Shown: positions 34,910 to 42,948 of the stretch, one piece after another
How the letters are laid out: each line of letters starts with the position of its first letter
How positions within the stretch are numbered: the stretch's first letter is position 1
NCBI GenBank assembly: GCA_015066745.1
Contig: SVNW01000015.1
Coordinates: 1-55,801 of the forward strand
DNA: 55,801 bases
Reading direction: 5' to 3'
Source of the DNA: Ruminococcus sp.
Lineage (GTDB): Bacteria; Bacillota; Clostridia; Oscillospirales; Ruminococcaceae
Translations under genes and position numbers: made by a program
The notes under the pieces: generated by a model
The model's input: only the letters and a program-made list of their open reading frames with translations
What the model was told of the DNA's origin: nothing
Databases searched by the model: none

Positions 34910-35740
34910 TTATATGTATTTACTGCGTAAAAGCTTTATCTCTTCGGCATATCCCTGATTATCATTCGGGGTTTCAAGGAAAAACGGAAGATCTCTTAAC
35001 TTTTCATGATTTATTATTCTTGTTATAGCTTCAAGACCGATATATCCTTCACCGATTTTTTCATGTCTGTCCTTGTGACTGTTGACAGGATTTTTGCTGT
35101 CGTTGAGATGAACTGCGTACAGACGTTCAAGACCTATTATATCATCAAACTTTGCTATAACTCCGTCAAGATCGTTTACTATATCATATCCTGCATCAAA
35201 AACATGACACGTATCAAGGCACACGCCTATTTTTTCTTTAAAATTTACTCTGTCTATTATTTCTCTAAGCTCTTCAAAACATCTTCCTACTTCTGAACCC
35301 TTTCCTGCCATGGTTTCAAGAAGGACTATAGTTTTCTGATTTTCATTTACTGCCTGGTTCAAAGCATCTGCAATAAGGCTTATACCTTTTTCAACACCCT
35401 GACCTACATGGCTTCCCGGGTGAAAATTATAAAGACTGCAAGGCATATTTTCAAATTTTTCGAGATCTTCTTTTAATGCACGATTTGCAAAATCTCTTAC
35501 CTTTTCATCTGCAGAGCAGAGATTCATAGTATAGGAAGCGTGAGCCAGAACAGGAGCAAAGGAATTTTTCTGCATTATGTCTTCCATTGCTTTTACATCA
35601 TCCGGAGATAACGGAGCTGATTTTCCGCCTCTTGGATTTCGGGAGAAAAACTGAAATGTATTTGCACCAAGGCTTAAAGCTTCTTTGCATATAGCCTCAT
35701 ATCCGTCTGAAACAGAAAGATGACAACCTATATTCAACAT
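34910..35740 (-). CDS. nfo: Deoxyribonuclease IV (AP endonuclease)
   Basis: 276 aa, normal for Nfo. It incises DNA 5' to abasic sites in base-excision repair with a trinuclear zinc centre. Motifs: [97 protein letters not shown] and LETPND. GGAGG precedes the ATG, 15 bp after a small membrane-protein gene. Confidence 0.97.
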   Translation of the reverse strand: MLNIGCHLSVSDGYEAICKEALSLGANTFQFFSRNPRGGKSAPLSPDDVKAMEDIMQKNSFAPVLAHASYTMNLCSADEKVRDFANRALKEDLEKFENMPCSLYNFHPGSHVGQGVEKGISLIADALNQAVNENQKTIVLLETMAGKGSEVGRCFEELREIIDRVNFKEKIGVCLDTCHVFDAGYDIVNDLDGVIAKFDDIIGLERLYAVHLNDSKNPVNSHKDRHEKIGEGYIGLEAITRIINHEKLRDLPFFLETPNDNQGYAEEIKLLRSKYI

Positions 35741-35755
35741 GATATTTCCTCCGTA

Positions 35756-35908
35756 TCAATAATACAAAAATGGCATTATAACTGCACCTGCAAACATAAA
35801 TGCAGCTATTATAAGAACTATCAGGCGCACTATCCAGCTTTTCTTTGGCGGACTGTAAGTGCTTCTGCTTTCAACTTTACTTTGGGTGTTAGTTTTATTT
35901 TTAGCCAT
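35756..35908 (-). CDS. Small single-pass membrane protein (50 aa)
   Basis: AAAGGAG lies 9 nt before an ATG that opens a 50-codon frame starting MAKNKTNTQSKVESRSTYSP. A basic PPKKSW motif is followed by one hydrophobic helix (VRLIVLIIAAFMFAGAVIM) and the end PFLYY. The orientation is probably N-terminus inside. No family was recognised. It sits between the helicase (40 bp upstream) and nfo (15 bp downstream) in a tight operon, and both the start site and the coding pattern look real. Confidence 0.75.
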   Translation of the reverse strand: MAKNKTNTQSKVESRSTYSPPKKSWIVRLIVLIIAAFMFAGAVIMPFLYY

Positions 35909-35948
35909 ATCATATTTCTCCTTTATCCTTGATGTATGTAATTACAAC

Positions 35949-37685
35949 TTATTTTGAAGACTTTCTTTTCTTGTGAGAACTTCCTTTTCTTCTTGAAGAA
36001 TCATTTCTTCTGCTACCTTCGTGTGAATCTCTTGAACGTCCGAATCTTGGCTTATCCTTAGACTTTTCTTTTGATTTTTCCTGGCTCTTTCTTTCACAAA
36101 GCTTAACTGTAACTTTCTTTCCGTTTACCTTTGTATTGTCCATTGCGTCTATTATAAATTCAAGGTCTGCCTGAGGAACTTCTACAGTACTGTATTTGTC
36201 AAAGATCTCTATCTTGCCGAAATTTTTACCCTGCATACCTGTAGCTTCAACAAGAGCGCCAAGTATAAAGTTAGGTGCTATACGATTTGATTTGCCTGCT
36301 GATATTTCTATCTTTGCAGATTTTGACTTTGTAAGTTTTCCTGTAGACTTTGATACATATTTCTTTACTTTAGGAATTTCAAATTCAGGAATATTGCGGA
36401 GTTCCTTGTTTATTCTGAGATTTATAAGGATCTTTGCTATCTGTTCTGCTGAATATCCCTCTGCTGTAAGAATACCGAAAATTATATCTGTTTCATCTTT
36501 GAGAGTCTGCTGTGAAGCGGCTGTTATCTTGTTTACTACCTTTGATATCTTATTGTTTATGATATCATTTTTTTCAGGCAGTTCTTTTTCTTTTATCTCT
36601 GCTTTTATATATCTTGAAAGCGCCTTGAGATCGTATATCTGCTTTCTGTTGCTGATAAGAGTATATGCTGTACCTGACTTTCCTGCACGTCCTGTTCTGC
36701 CTATTCTGTGGATATAATACTCATTGTCCTGAGGAAGATCGAAGTTAAATACAACATCTATTCCGCTTACATCTATACCACGAGCCGCTACGTCTGTAGC
36801 AATAAGAATATTTATTTTTCCTGACTTGAACTTGTCCATTACATATGTTCTCTGAGTCTGCTTCATATCGCCGTGAAGCCCTGCAGCCTTAAAGCCCTTT
36901 GATGTCAGTGTTTCTGTAAGATCATCGACCATTTTCTTTGTATTGCAGAATATCATTGAAGCTTTTGGCTCATATGCAAGAAGAAGATACTGCATAGCTT
37001 CCATTTTCATTCCTGACGGGATCTCAAAATAATACTGGTCGATAGTGTCAACTGTTCTGTATTTCTGATCTATTTTTATGAGCTGAGGGTCTTTCTGATA
37101 CTGATTTGTTATTGCCATTATCGCAGGAGGCATAGTTGCTGAGAACAGAATAGTCTGTCTTTCTTCAGGAACTTCCTGAAGTATACACTCGATATCCTCA
37201 CGGAATCCCATGTTTAGCATTTCGTCAGCTTCATCAAGTATTATCATTTTAAGGTTCTGAAGTTTAAGAGTGCGTCTTCTCATATGGTCCATAACACGTC
37301 CGGGTGTTCCTACGACTATATTTGCACCTCTTTTTATATCTATTATCTGTCTGTCCATACTTGCACCGCCATAGACAGCACAAGGCTTTACCCAGTTCAT
37401 ATATTTTGAAAACTTCCTGATTTCATCGCAAGCCTGCATAGCAAGCTCTCTTGTAGGGCAAAGGATAAGAACTTCTACTCCGTTTCTTTCATGTGATATA
37501 CTCTCAATGGCAGGTATACCGAATGCAGCTGTTTTTCCTGTACCGGTATTTGATTTACCGATAACGTCCGCACCGCTCTGTATAAGAGGAATACTTTTAG
37601 CCTGTATTTCGGTAGCTTCTGCAAATCCCATTTCTTCAACGGCTCTCAATACTTCTTCGGTCAATTCTAGTTCTTTAAATTCCAT
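35949..37685 (-). CDS. DEAD-box RNA helicase (DeaD/CshA/DbpA type)
   Basis: 578 aa. Q-motif and motifs I-VI: GKSNTGTGKTAAFG (I), PTRELA (Ia), VGTPGRV (Ib), DEAD (II, in ILDEADEMLNMGF), SATM (III), STK-like IFCNTKKMVDDL (IV), TDVAARGID (V), HRIGRTGRAG (VI). Residues of about 455-535 form a DbpA-type RNA-binding fold (APNFILGALVEATGMQGKNFGKI), and the tail is Ser/Lys/Arg-rich. It acts in ribosome assembly and mRNA turnover. AAGGA precedes the ATG. The small membrane protein and nfo follow on the same transcript. Confidence 0.95.
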   Translation of the reverse strand: MEFKELELTEEVLRAVEEMGFAEATEIQAKSIPLIQSGADVIGKSNTGTGKTAAFGIPAIESISHERNGVEVLILCPTRELAMQACDEIRKFSKYMNWVKPCAVYGGASMDRQIIDIKRGANIVVGTPGRVMDHMRRRTLKLQNLKMIILDEADEMLNMGFREDIECILQEVPEERQTILFSATMPPAIMAITNQYQKDPQLIKIDQKYRTVDTIDQYYFEIPSGMKMEAMQYLLLAYEPKASMIFCNTKKMVDDLTETLTSKGFKAAGLHGDMKQTQRTYVMDKFKSGKINILIATDVAARGIDVSGIDVVFNFDLPQDNEYYIHRIGRTGRAGKSGTAYTLISNRKQIYDLKALSRYIKAEIKEKELPEKNDIINNKISKVVNKITAASQQTLKDETDIIFGILTAEGYSAEQIAKILINLRINKELRNIPEFEIPKVKKYVSKSTGKLTKSKSAKIEISAGKSNRIAPNFILGALVEATGMQGKNFGKIEIFDKYSTVEVPQADLEFIIDAMDNTKVNGKKVTVKLCERKSQEKSKEKSKDKPRFGRSRDSHEGSRRNDSSRRKGSSHKKRKSSK

Positions 37686-37710
37686 ATATTATCCTTCCTA
37701 GTAAAAAAAC

Positions 37711-37735
37711 AAGGGCGAACCTCAGGTTTCGCCCG
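37711..37735 (-). terminator. Terminator of the spoIIA operon
   Basis: Stem GGGCGAACC / GGTTTCGCCC (one bulge) with a 3-nt loop, followed on the minus strand by TTGTTTTTTT. It lies downstream of sigF. Confidence 0.85.
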
Positions 37736-37795
37736 CAATCAATCATTAAATATAATAACATTTTATTATATAAAAGTCAAGCATATAACCAGTGT

Positions 37796-38440
37796 CTACT
37801 CTAACAATTTTTCACGCATATAAGTAAGCAGTTTTTTCTCTTTTCGTGAAACTTGTACCTGAGAAATTTCAAGTAGTCTTGCAGTCTGACTTTGAGTAAG
37901 ATTTTTGTAGTACCTGAAATAAATCAGTTTTTTCTCTGTATCATCAAGTTCTGTTATTATCTGTCTTAAAGACAGAAGATCCGTTATCTCCTCATCAGGT
38001 GCTTCGACTCTTATATCCACTTGTCCTTCATCGTCATCATATGTACCGGTAAGCGACAATACAGGCCTTAGTGCTGAAATAGCTTCTGCTATATCTGTAG
38101 CATCTACTCCAAGTATCTTTACCAGTTCATCAACATGAGGCTCACGGCCTTTAAGCTTTACAAACTTCTCTCTTTCTCTTGAAACCTTCATAGAAAGTTC
38201 CTTTATACTCCTGCTTACTTTTATCGTTCCTCCGTCACGAAAAAGCCTTTTTATCTCGCCGAGTATTACAGGAACAGCGTATGTTGAAAACTTTATCCCT
38301 CTCTTGTCATCAAAAGACTTCGACGCTTTTATAAGCCCCATACAGCCTGCCGAATAAAGTTCTTCATATTCTATGCCTTTTCCTCTGAATCTGTTGGCAC
38401 ACAAATGTACCAGACCAAGATTGTTCTCCACCGATTCCAT
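37796..38440 (-). CDS. sigF: Forespore sigma factor SigF (SpoIIAC)
   Basis: 214 aa sigma-70 factor. Region 2: LVHLCANRFRGKGIEYEELYSAGCMGLIKASKSFD with KGIKFSTYAVPVILGEIKRLFRDGG. Region 3: VSRSIKELSMKVSREREKFVKLKGREP. Region 4: YKNLTQSQTARLLEISQVQVSRKEKKLL. It directs early forespore transcription. The ATG at 38440 follows GAGG by 9 nt and starts one base after the spoIIAB stop, so it was chosen over an upstream overlapping ATG. Together with the two genes upstream it forms a complete spoIIA operon. The SigF/SigG choice rests on that context. Confidence 0.94.
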   Translation of the reverse strand: MESVENNLGLVHLCANRFRGKGIEYEELYSAGCMGLIKASKSFDDKRGIKFSTYAVPVILGEIKRLFRDGGTIKVSRSIKELSMKVSREREKFVKLKGREPHVDELVKILGVDATDIAEAISALRPVLSLTGTYDDDEGQVDIRVEAPDEEITDLLSLRQIITELDDTEKKLIYFRYYKNLTQSQTARLLEISQVQVSRKEKKLLTYMREKLLE

Positions 38441-38441
38441 A

Positions 38442-38885
38442 TTATCTGTATTCCTCATTATCAACAGACAATAAGACTTTTTTCATGCTTACTTTTGTAC
38501 CATAACCATATTTACTTTTCACATCAAGCTTGTCCATAAAACTTTCCATGACTGCAAATCCAAGTCCTGCACGCTCTTCATCATGAGCTGTCGTATAAAG
38601 CGGTTGCATCGCCATCTTCAGATCTTTTATGCCACACCCGCTGTCTTTGACCTGTATGTACACTACCCTGTCATCAGAAACCTTTACTGTAAGATGAACA
38701 TATCCCTTTTCTTCTCTGTATCCATGAACTATTGCGTTTGTAACCGCCTCTGATACCGCAGTCCTTATATCTGCAAGTTCATCTATAGCAGGATTGAACT
38801 GTGCTACAAATGCTGCCACTGCTGTTCTTGCAAACGCTTCATTTTCTGAAACAGAAAGAAAACTTAATTTCATTTCATTTCGCAA
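38442..38885 (-). CDS. spoIIAB: Anti-sigma F factor SpoIIAB
   Basis: About 147 aa GHKL-type serine kinase. It binds and holds SigF and phosphorylates SpoIIAA. Motifs: N-box SEAVTNAIVHGY, G1 box KDSGCGIKD and G2 box ERAGLGFAVMESFMD, then YGYGTKVSMKK. AGGAGG is 9 nt before a TTG at 38885. A TTG at 38891 is too close to the box and the first ATG (38873) too far, so the non-ATG start is favoured. The end abuts sigF with translational coupling. Confidence 0.94.
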   Translation of the reverse strand: MRNEMKLSFLSVSENEAFARTAVAAFVAQFNPAIDELADIRTAVSEAVTNAIVHGYREEKGYVHLTVKVSDDRVVYIQVKDSGCGIKDLKMAMQPLYTTAHDEERAGLGFAVMESFMDKLDVKSKYGYGTKVSMKKVLLSVDNEEYR

Positions 38886-38909
38886 CTTCAACTTCCTCCT
38901 TTTTTACCG

Positions 38910-39212
38910 TTACATTATCCTCGCTACTTTGTCTATACCCGAAAGTTTCATAACTTTCTTAATACGGTCAGACACATTTTTTATTATTATCTTTCCTCCT
39001 ATCTCATTCATCAGACGATATCTTCCCATGATAAGCCCTATCCCTGAACTGTCCATAAATGTTACGTGTTCAAAGTCAAAAACCATCTCCTCAGGAAGCC
39101 TTTCTTTCAACTCCATATCTATTTTTCTTCTCATCATTGCAGCGTTGTGATGATCTATCTCACCAAGAATACCGGCTGTTATACGCCTTTCTTCGTACAT
39201 AAAATTTACCAT
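38910..39212 (-). CDS. spoIIAA: Anti-sigma F factor antagonist SpoIIAA
   Basis: 100 aa STAS domain. Unphosphorylated SpoIIAA frees SigF from SpoIIAB. GEIDHHNAAMMRRKID is the N-terminal strand-helix, and the phospho-acceptor Ser lies in FEHVTFMDSSGIGLIMGRYR. GAGGTGA precedes the ATG at 39212; the upstream Met codons lack a ribosome-binding site. First gene of the spoIIA operon; a perfect inverted repeat lies about 37 bp upstream. Confidence 0.94.
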   Translation of the reverse strand: MVNFMYEERRITAGILGEIDHHNAAMMRRKIDMELKERLPEEMVFDFEHVTFMDSSGIGLIMGRYRLMNEIGGKIIIKNVSDRIKKVMKLSGIDKVARIM

Positions 39213-39248
39213 TTTTATCACCTCAGATACAAGATTTATTCTCATCAC

Positions 39249-39275
39249 ATGTAATATTTTACCATAATATTACAT
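39249..39275. promoter_or_regulatory. Perfect inverted repeat upstream of spoIIA (operator candidate)
   Basis: Two 10-bp arms (ATGTAATATT / AATATTACAT) with a 7-bp centre lie between the divergent spoIIA operon and the small NrdD-tail gene. This spacing fits a dimeric DNA-binding protein. No T-run follows, so a terminator is unlikely. Confidence 0.55.
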
Positions 39276-39319
39276 AAAATTTTGTCGTTTTATGGGTATA
39301 ATAAAATTTTATTTTTCTA

Positions 39320-39348
39320 TTGCATCATACAGTATATTGTGCTATAAT
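39320..39348 (+). promoter_or_regulatory. Promoter of the NrdD-tail-like gene
   Basis: TTGCAT (39320-39325) and a perfect TATAAT (39343-39348) with 17-bp spacing, about 40 bp before the ATG. Confidence 0.7.
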
Positions 39349-39388
39349 ATTATTAAAACTACTACATATACAAAGAGGTGTGTTCATA

Positions 39389-39658
39389 ATGACGGAAGTA
39401 AAGGTTATAAACGGTAATCTTTCAAAAGAGGAAATTGATGCCTATGTCAAGTTTGCAACAGAGAAGTATCACGACAAAGTGATAAAATCAATGCAGATCG
39501 AACTTGACGGCGAATACGTAAATCTCAGTTATCAGTTTGCAGATGTTCCTTTTCAGCGTATAAGAAGAATCACTGGTTATCTTGTAGGAGATCTGGGAAG
39601 ATTCAACAATGCAAAGCGTTCTGAAGTATCTCAGCGTGTAGTACACGGAACAAACTGA
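39389..39658 (+). CDS. Small NrdD C-terminus-like protein
   Basis: 89 aa. The segment RIRRITGYLVGDLGRFNNAKRSEVSQRVVH resembles the C-terminal tail of anaerobic ribonucleotide reductase NrdD. The glycyl-radical loop and catalytic cysteines are absent, so it is not a reductase by itself. Small stand-alone proteins of this kind occur in Clostridia, often annotated as anaerobic ribonucleoside-triphosphate reductase; their role is unknown. AGAGGTG precedes the ATG at 39389; an in-frame upstream ATG lies in the promoter and was rejected. Single-gene unit with its own promoter and a shared terminator. Confidence 0.7.
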   Translation: MTEVKVINGNLSKEEIDAYVKFATEKYHDKVIKSMQIELDGEYVNLSYQFADVPFQRIRRITGYLVGDLGRFNNAKRSEVSQRVVHGTN

Positions 39659-39709
39659 TTTTTACAAAATATTAATATTTTTTTTATAAATAAAATAACT
39701 TCTTAAAAA

Positions 39710-39740
39710 ACGGCGGAATCCGATATATTGATTCCACCGT
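39710..39740. terminator. Bidirectional terminator between the NrdD-tail gene and spoIVA
   Basis: An 11-bp stem with one mismatch (ACGGCGGAATC / GATTCCACCGT), flanked by A-runs and T-runs, lies between convergent genes. Confidence 0.8.
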
Positions 39741-39746
39741 ATTTTT

Positions 39747-41219
39747 TTATAAAATAAAACAGATAAGACCACTGCAACCTTCATTTATCACTCTTTCGAG
39801 AGTTTCCTGTATCTTTATTCTTGCTTCAACAGGCATTTTCAGAAGTTTACTGTGAAGTCCCTCATTTACCAGCTCATGAAGCGATTTTCCGAAAATATTT
39901 GATTCCCATATCTTTGTCGGATTTTCTTCAAACTCCTGCATAAGATACATTACCAGATCTTCGGACTGTCTTTCTGAACCTACTATAGGGCTTACTATGG
40001 TATTGATATTTGCTTTCATAAGATGGATAGAAGGCGCTGAAGCTTTGAGTTTGACTCCGTATTTTCCACCCTGCTTTATTATCATCGGTTCTTCAAGCGA
40101 AAGCTCTGTTATATCAGGCATCACTATACCGTATCCTGTAGCTTCAACTTCTGCAAGCGCCGCTTCTATCCTGCTGTATTTTCTCTTTATATTGTTAAGC
40201 TCTATCAGGACAGGCAGAAGGTCGCTTTCACTTTCAAGCTGTATACCTGTAGTTTCACCAAGGATCTTATAAAAAAGATTTTCCTTTATGATAACATTTA
40301 TCGAAACACTGCCTTTTCCGAGATTTATCTCACTTATCGATGCACCCGAAACTTCTTCGCATATACCTATTTTATCGGGCATATTTTTGACATCTCTCAC
40401 ATTTCTGATATCATATGACGCATCACGTACAGCTGAAAATATTTTTTCCTTGAGCCAGTGACCTTTTTCAAGACTTGTTATCCAGCCTGCCATGCTTATA
40501 TTTATTTCTTTTACAGGAAAAGCAAATAATATTTCCTTTATTATTTCTTTTATCATGGCTTCATTGAGTTCAAGGCAGTTAAACGGAATGACGGAAGCAG
40601 AATACTTTTCTGAAAGTGTTTCACAAAGCTTTACTGTCTGTGGCAAAGTGGGGTCTACACAATTCATTATCACTACAAAAGGTTTGTTTATCCCTTTTAA
40701 CTCTCTTATAACACGTTCTTCGGCTTCTTCATATTCATCACGAGGAATATCCGATATACTTCCGTCAGTAGTCACAACAAGGCCTATAGTTGAATGTTCC
40801 TCTATAACTTTCTGTGTACCTATTTCCGCTGCCATATTAAAAGGTATTTCTTCCTCAAACCAGGGTGTCATAACCATTCTTGGCATTTCGTTTTCTATAT
40901 ATCCCAGAGAACTAGGAACAATATATCCTACACAATCTATCATTCTGACGTTGAACCTTGCATTTTCGCCTATTTCAACTTCTACAGCCTCTTCCGGAAT
41001 AAACTTGGGTTCGGTGGTCATTATTGTTTTTCCTGCCGCTGACTGCGGAAGCTCATCGACAGCTCTTTCTTTTTTATAGTCGCTTTTTATATTTGGTATG
41101 ACAAGAGTTTCCATAAACTTTTTTATAAAAGTTGACTTTCCTGTACGCACCGGTCCGACAACTCCTACATATATATCACCATCTGTTCTCTGGGCTATGT
41201 CATTGTAAATATCCTTCAT
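39747..41219 (-). CDS. spoIVA: Stage IV sporulation protein A (spore coat ATPase)
   Basis: 490 aa, nearly the length of the Bacillus protein. SpoIVA polymerises on the forespore outer membrane with ATP and forms the coat base. The N-terminus MKDIYNDIAQRTDGDIYVG-type opening, Walker A GPVRTGKSTFIKKFMETLV, sensor-region RMIDCVGY and IGLVVTTDGSI are characteristic, and the C-terminal domain ends with the typical Cys-containing GLICFI tail. GGAGG is 8 nt before the ATG at 41219; an in-frame TTG further up was rejected. It follows sipL, whose stop lies 15 bp before the start. Confidence 0.96.
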   Translation of the reverse strand: MKDIYNDIAQRTDGDIYVGVVGPVRTGKSTFIKKFMETLVIPNIKSDYKKERAVDELPQSAAGKTIMTTEPKFIPEEAVEVEIGENARFNVRMIDCVGYIVPSSLGYIENEMPRMVMTPWFEEEIPFNMAAEIGTQKVIEEHSTIGLVVTTDGSISDIPRDEYEEAEERVIRELKGINKPFVVIMNCVDPTLPQTVKLCETLSEKYSASVIPFNCLELNEAMIKEIIKEILFAFPVKEINISMAGWITSLEKGHWLKEKIFSAVRDASYDIRNVRDVKNMPDKIGICEEVSGASISEINLGKGSVSINVIIKENLFYKILGETTGIQLESESDLLPVLIELNNIKRKYSRIEAALAEVEATGYGIVMPDITELSLEEPMIIKQGGKYGVKLKASAPSIHLMKANINTIVSPIVGSERQSEDLVMYLMQEFEENPTKIWESNIFGKSLHELVNEGLHSKLLKMPVEARIKIQETLERVINEGCSGLICFIL

Positions 41220-41234
41220 CAGATTTTCCTCCAA

Positions 41235-42788
41235 TTATTTAACTATGGGTATCAGTAACATACTGTTTTCTGCCAGTTTTTCATCATACAGATTATTTTC
41301 CTCCATAACTGCATTTACAGATGTACTGTATTTTTTTGCTATATCCCATATACTTTCGCCTGTTGTTCCAAAATAAAGTCTGAGTGCATAGTTACTGTCA
41401 GCTTTTTTTATTTCTTCAGAATTTATCTGTATATCGGACACTGCTTCTACTTCTGAAGACCTGTATACTTTTCCTGTTATCTTCAGTTCCGGATTTACAG
41501 TAAGCTTATCACCTGAGGCAAGATTGTATGTACAGTTACATATTGATATCTCTGCGTCTGCATAACTTCCGTACTCTATATCAGGCAATGATATCTTATG
41601 TTCACAGGCACATTCTTTTTCAAGCAATACCGGCATACCGTCATGTTCCCTGTACATTACAGCATAGTGGAGCATGGCACTTACAAGTACTGATTTTTCT
41701 TCGGGTATTGTTTTTATTGATGTATTTCCGGCACTGCACCACACATCATAAACCTTATCTATCTTGCTGTCGGTACATTCAAATGTATATTTTTCATTTA
41801 CCGATTCATCAAAAGAAGCCGGCATACAGCTTATCTTTACACCTGTCATCTTAAAATCACATGGATAACGTGTGGAATAAATGTCTGTCACGAGCTCGGC
41901 ATATCCTGATCTCATCGCATTGCACGATATACGGACACTTATTTCACACTTTAACTTATACATATTTCCATCGTTATCCGCTGTTGGTGTGACCTCGCAC
42001 GACGCAGTATTTATATTTACATAGCATTTATACGCTTCGTCTATTCCGTTTATATCAAGTATCTGACTGTACGGTACTGTAAACTTCATAGTTTCCATCG
42101 AAGGAGTTCCGTTATCTTCACAAGAATACAAAACATTTATGTCTATATTTCCTTTTACGATAAGCTTGTTTGATATCACTTTTGTATCGGGCGCATTTGC
42201 ATATGCACAGGCTCTTATAACCGATTTTACCTGAGGTTTTGAATGACTAAGCTCTATTTCTTCGCTTATCTCTGTAGTCTTATACGCTGAAAGTTTTCCT
42301 ACTGCATACTCCACAGGACGCTTTTTAAGCTGTACATTCAGACCTTTTACATCGCATATCATTTCCTGTTTGTTTTCACCATTGATCTTTATCTTGGTAG
42401 TTACCGCACCTTTTACATCGACTCTCTTCTGATTTACAACACGACAGTTTACATAGTCTGTTTCAGGGATAAGCACAACTTCGGGATTTCCCTGTATTTT
42501 TGCCGATTCAACAGTCTTCGAATAATTCATCTTCTGTCTGAGAGTATTGAGCTGTTTACTGTTTTCACTGCAGTAAAGAATATTTACCGACACACAAAGC
42601 TCATAACTTATCTTGCCTTCGCCTATACTGTATGACATTATCTCAGGTACTATCTCACACTTTACCATACGAAAGATATCCGGATAATAATCGGGTAAAA
42701 TATAGTCAAGTTCTACCCCTTGTTCCTGTATACCATCATAAATCACTTCTGATAAGGGTATCATTTCGTGTTCCACTTTAAAATCCAT
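41235..42788 (-). CDS. SipL/SpoVID-like spore coat morphogenetic protein (SPOCS + LysM)
   Basis: 517 aa. The N-terminal 450 residues contain repeated beta-rich DUF3794 (SPOCS) units (for example ILPDYYPDIFRMVKCEIVPEIMSYSIGEGKISYE and parallel stretches near 150-260 and 310-420). A C-terminal LysM follows (LRLYFGTTGESIWDIAKKYSTSVNAVMEENNL). This is the architecture of SipL, which recruits SpoIVA to the spore surface in Clostridioides difficile. The immediate linkage with spoIVA supports the same role. The exact number of SPOCS units was not resolved by eye. Confidence 0.9.
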   Translation of the reverse strand: MDFKVEHEMIPLSEVIYDGIQEQGVELDYILPDYYPDIFRMVKCEIVPEIMSYSIGEGKISYELCVSVNILYCSENSKQLNTLRQKMNYSKTVESAKIQGNPEVVLIPETDYVNCRVVNQKRVDVKGAVTTKIKINGENKQEMICDVKGLNVQLKKRPVEYAVGKLSAYKTTEISEEIELSHSKPQVKSVIRACAYANAPDTKVISNKLIVKGNIDINVLYSCEDNGTPSMETMKFTVPYSQILDINGIDEAYKCYVNINTASCEVTPTADNDGNMYKLKCEISVRISCNAMRSGYAELVTDIYSTRYPCDFKMTGVKISCMPASFDESVNEKYTFECTDSKIDKVYDVWCSAGNTSIKTIPEEKSVLVSAMLHYAVMYREHDGMPVLLEKECACEHKISLPDIEYGSYADAEISICNCTYNLASGDKLTVNPELKITGKVYRSSEVEAVSDIQINSEEIKKADSNYALRLYFGTTGESIWDIAKKYSTSVNAVMEENNLYDEKLAENSMLLIPIVK

Positions 42789-42915
42789 AAGAAGCCTCCA
42801 TTTTTAAACGCAACAGATAACTGTTTTGGTTATTGATCTCAATAATTTGTATCTGTAACATTCTATTCACCAAACAGGTGCAATATTCCTTATGAAAATG
42901 ATAATCTGAACACAA

Positions 42916-42946
42916 AAAACCGATGAGATCCTGTCCCATCGGTTTT
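42916..42946 (-). terminator. Terminator of the EAL-domain gene
   Basis: A 10-bp perfect stem (AAAACCGATG / CATCGGTTTT) lies directly after the EAL gene stop. The U-tract TTTTTT runs on in the minus direction. Confidence 0.8.
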
Positions 42947-42948
42947 TA

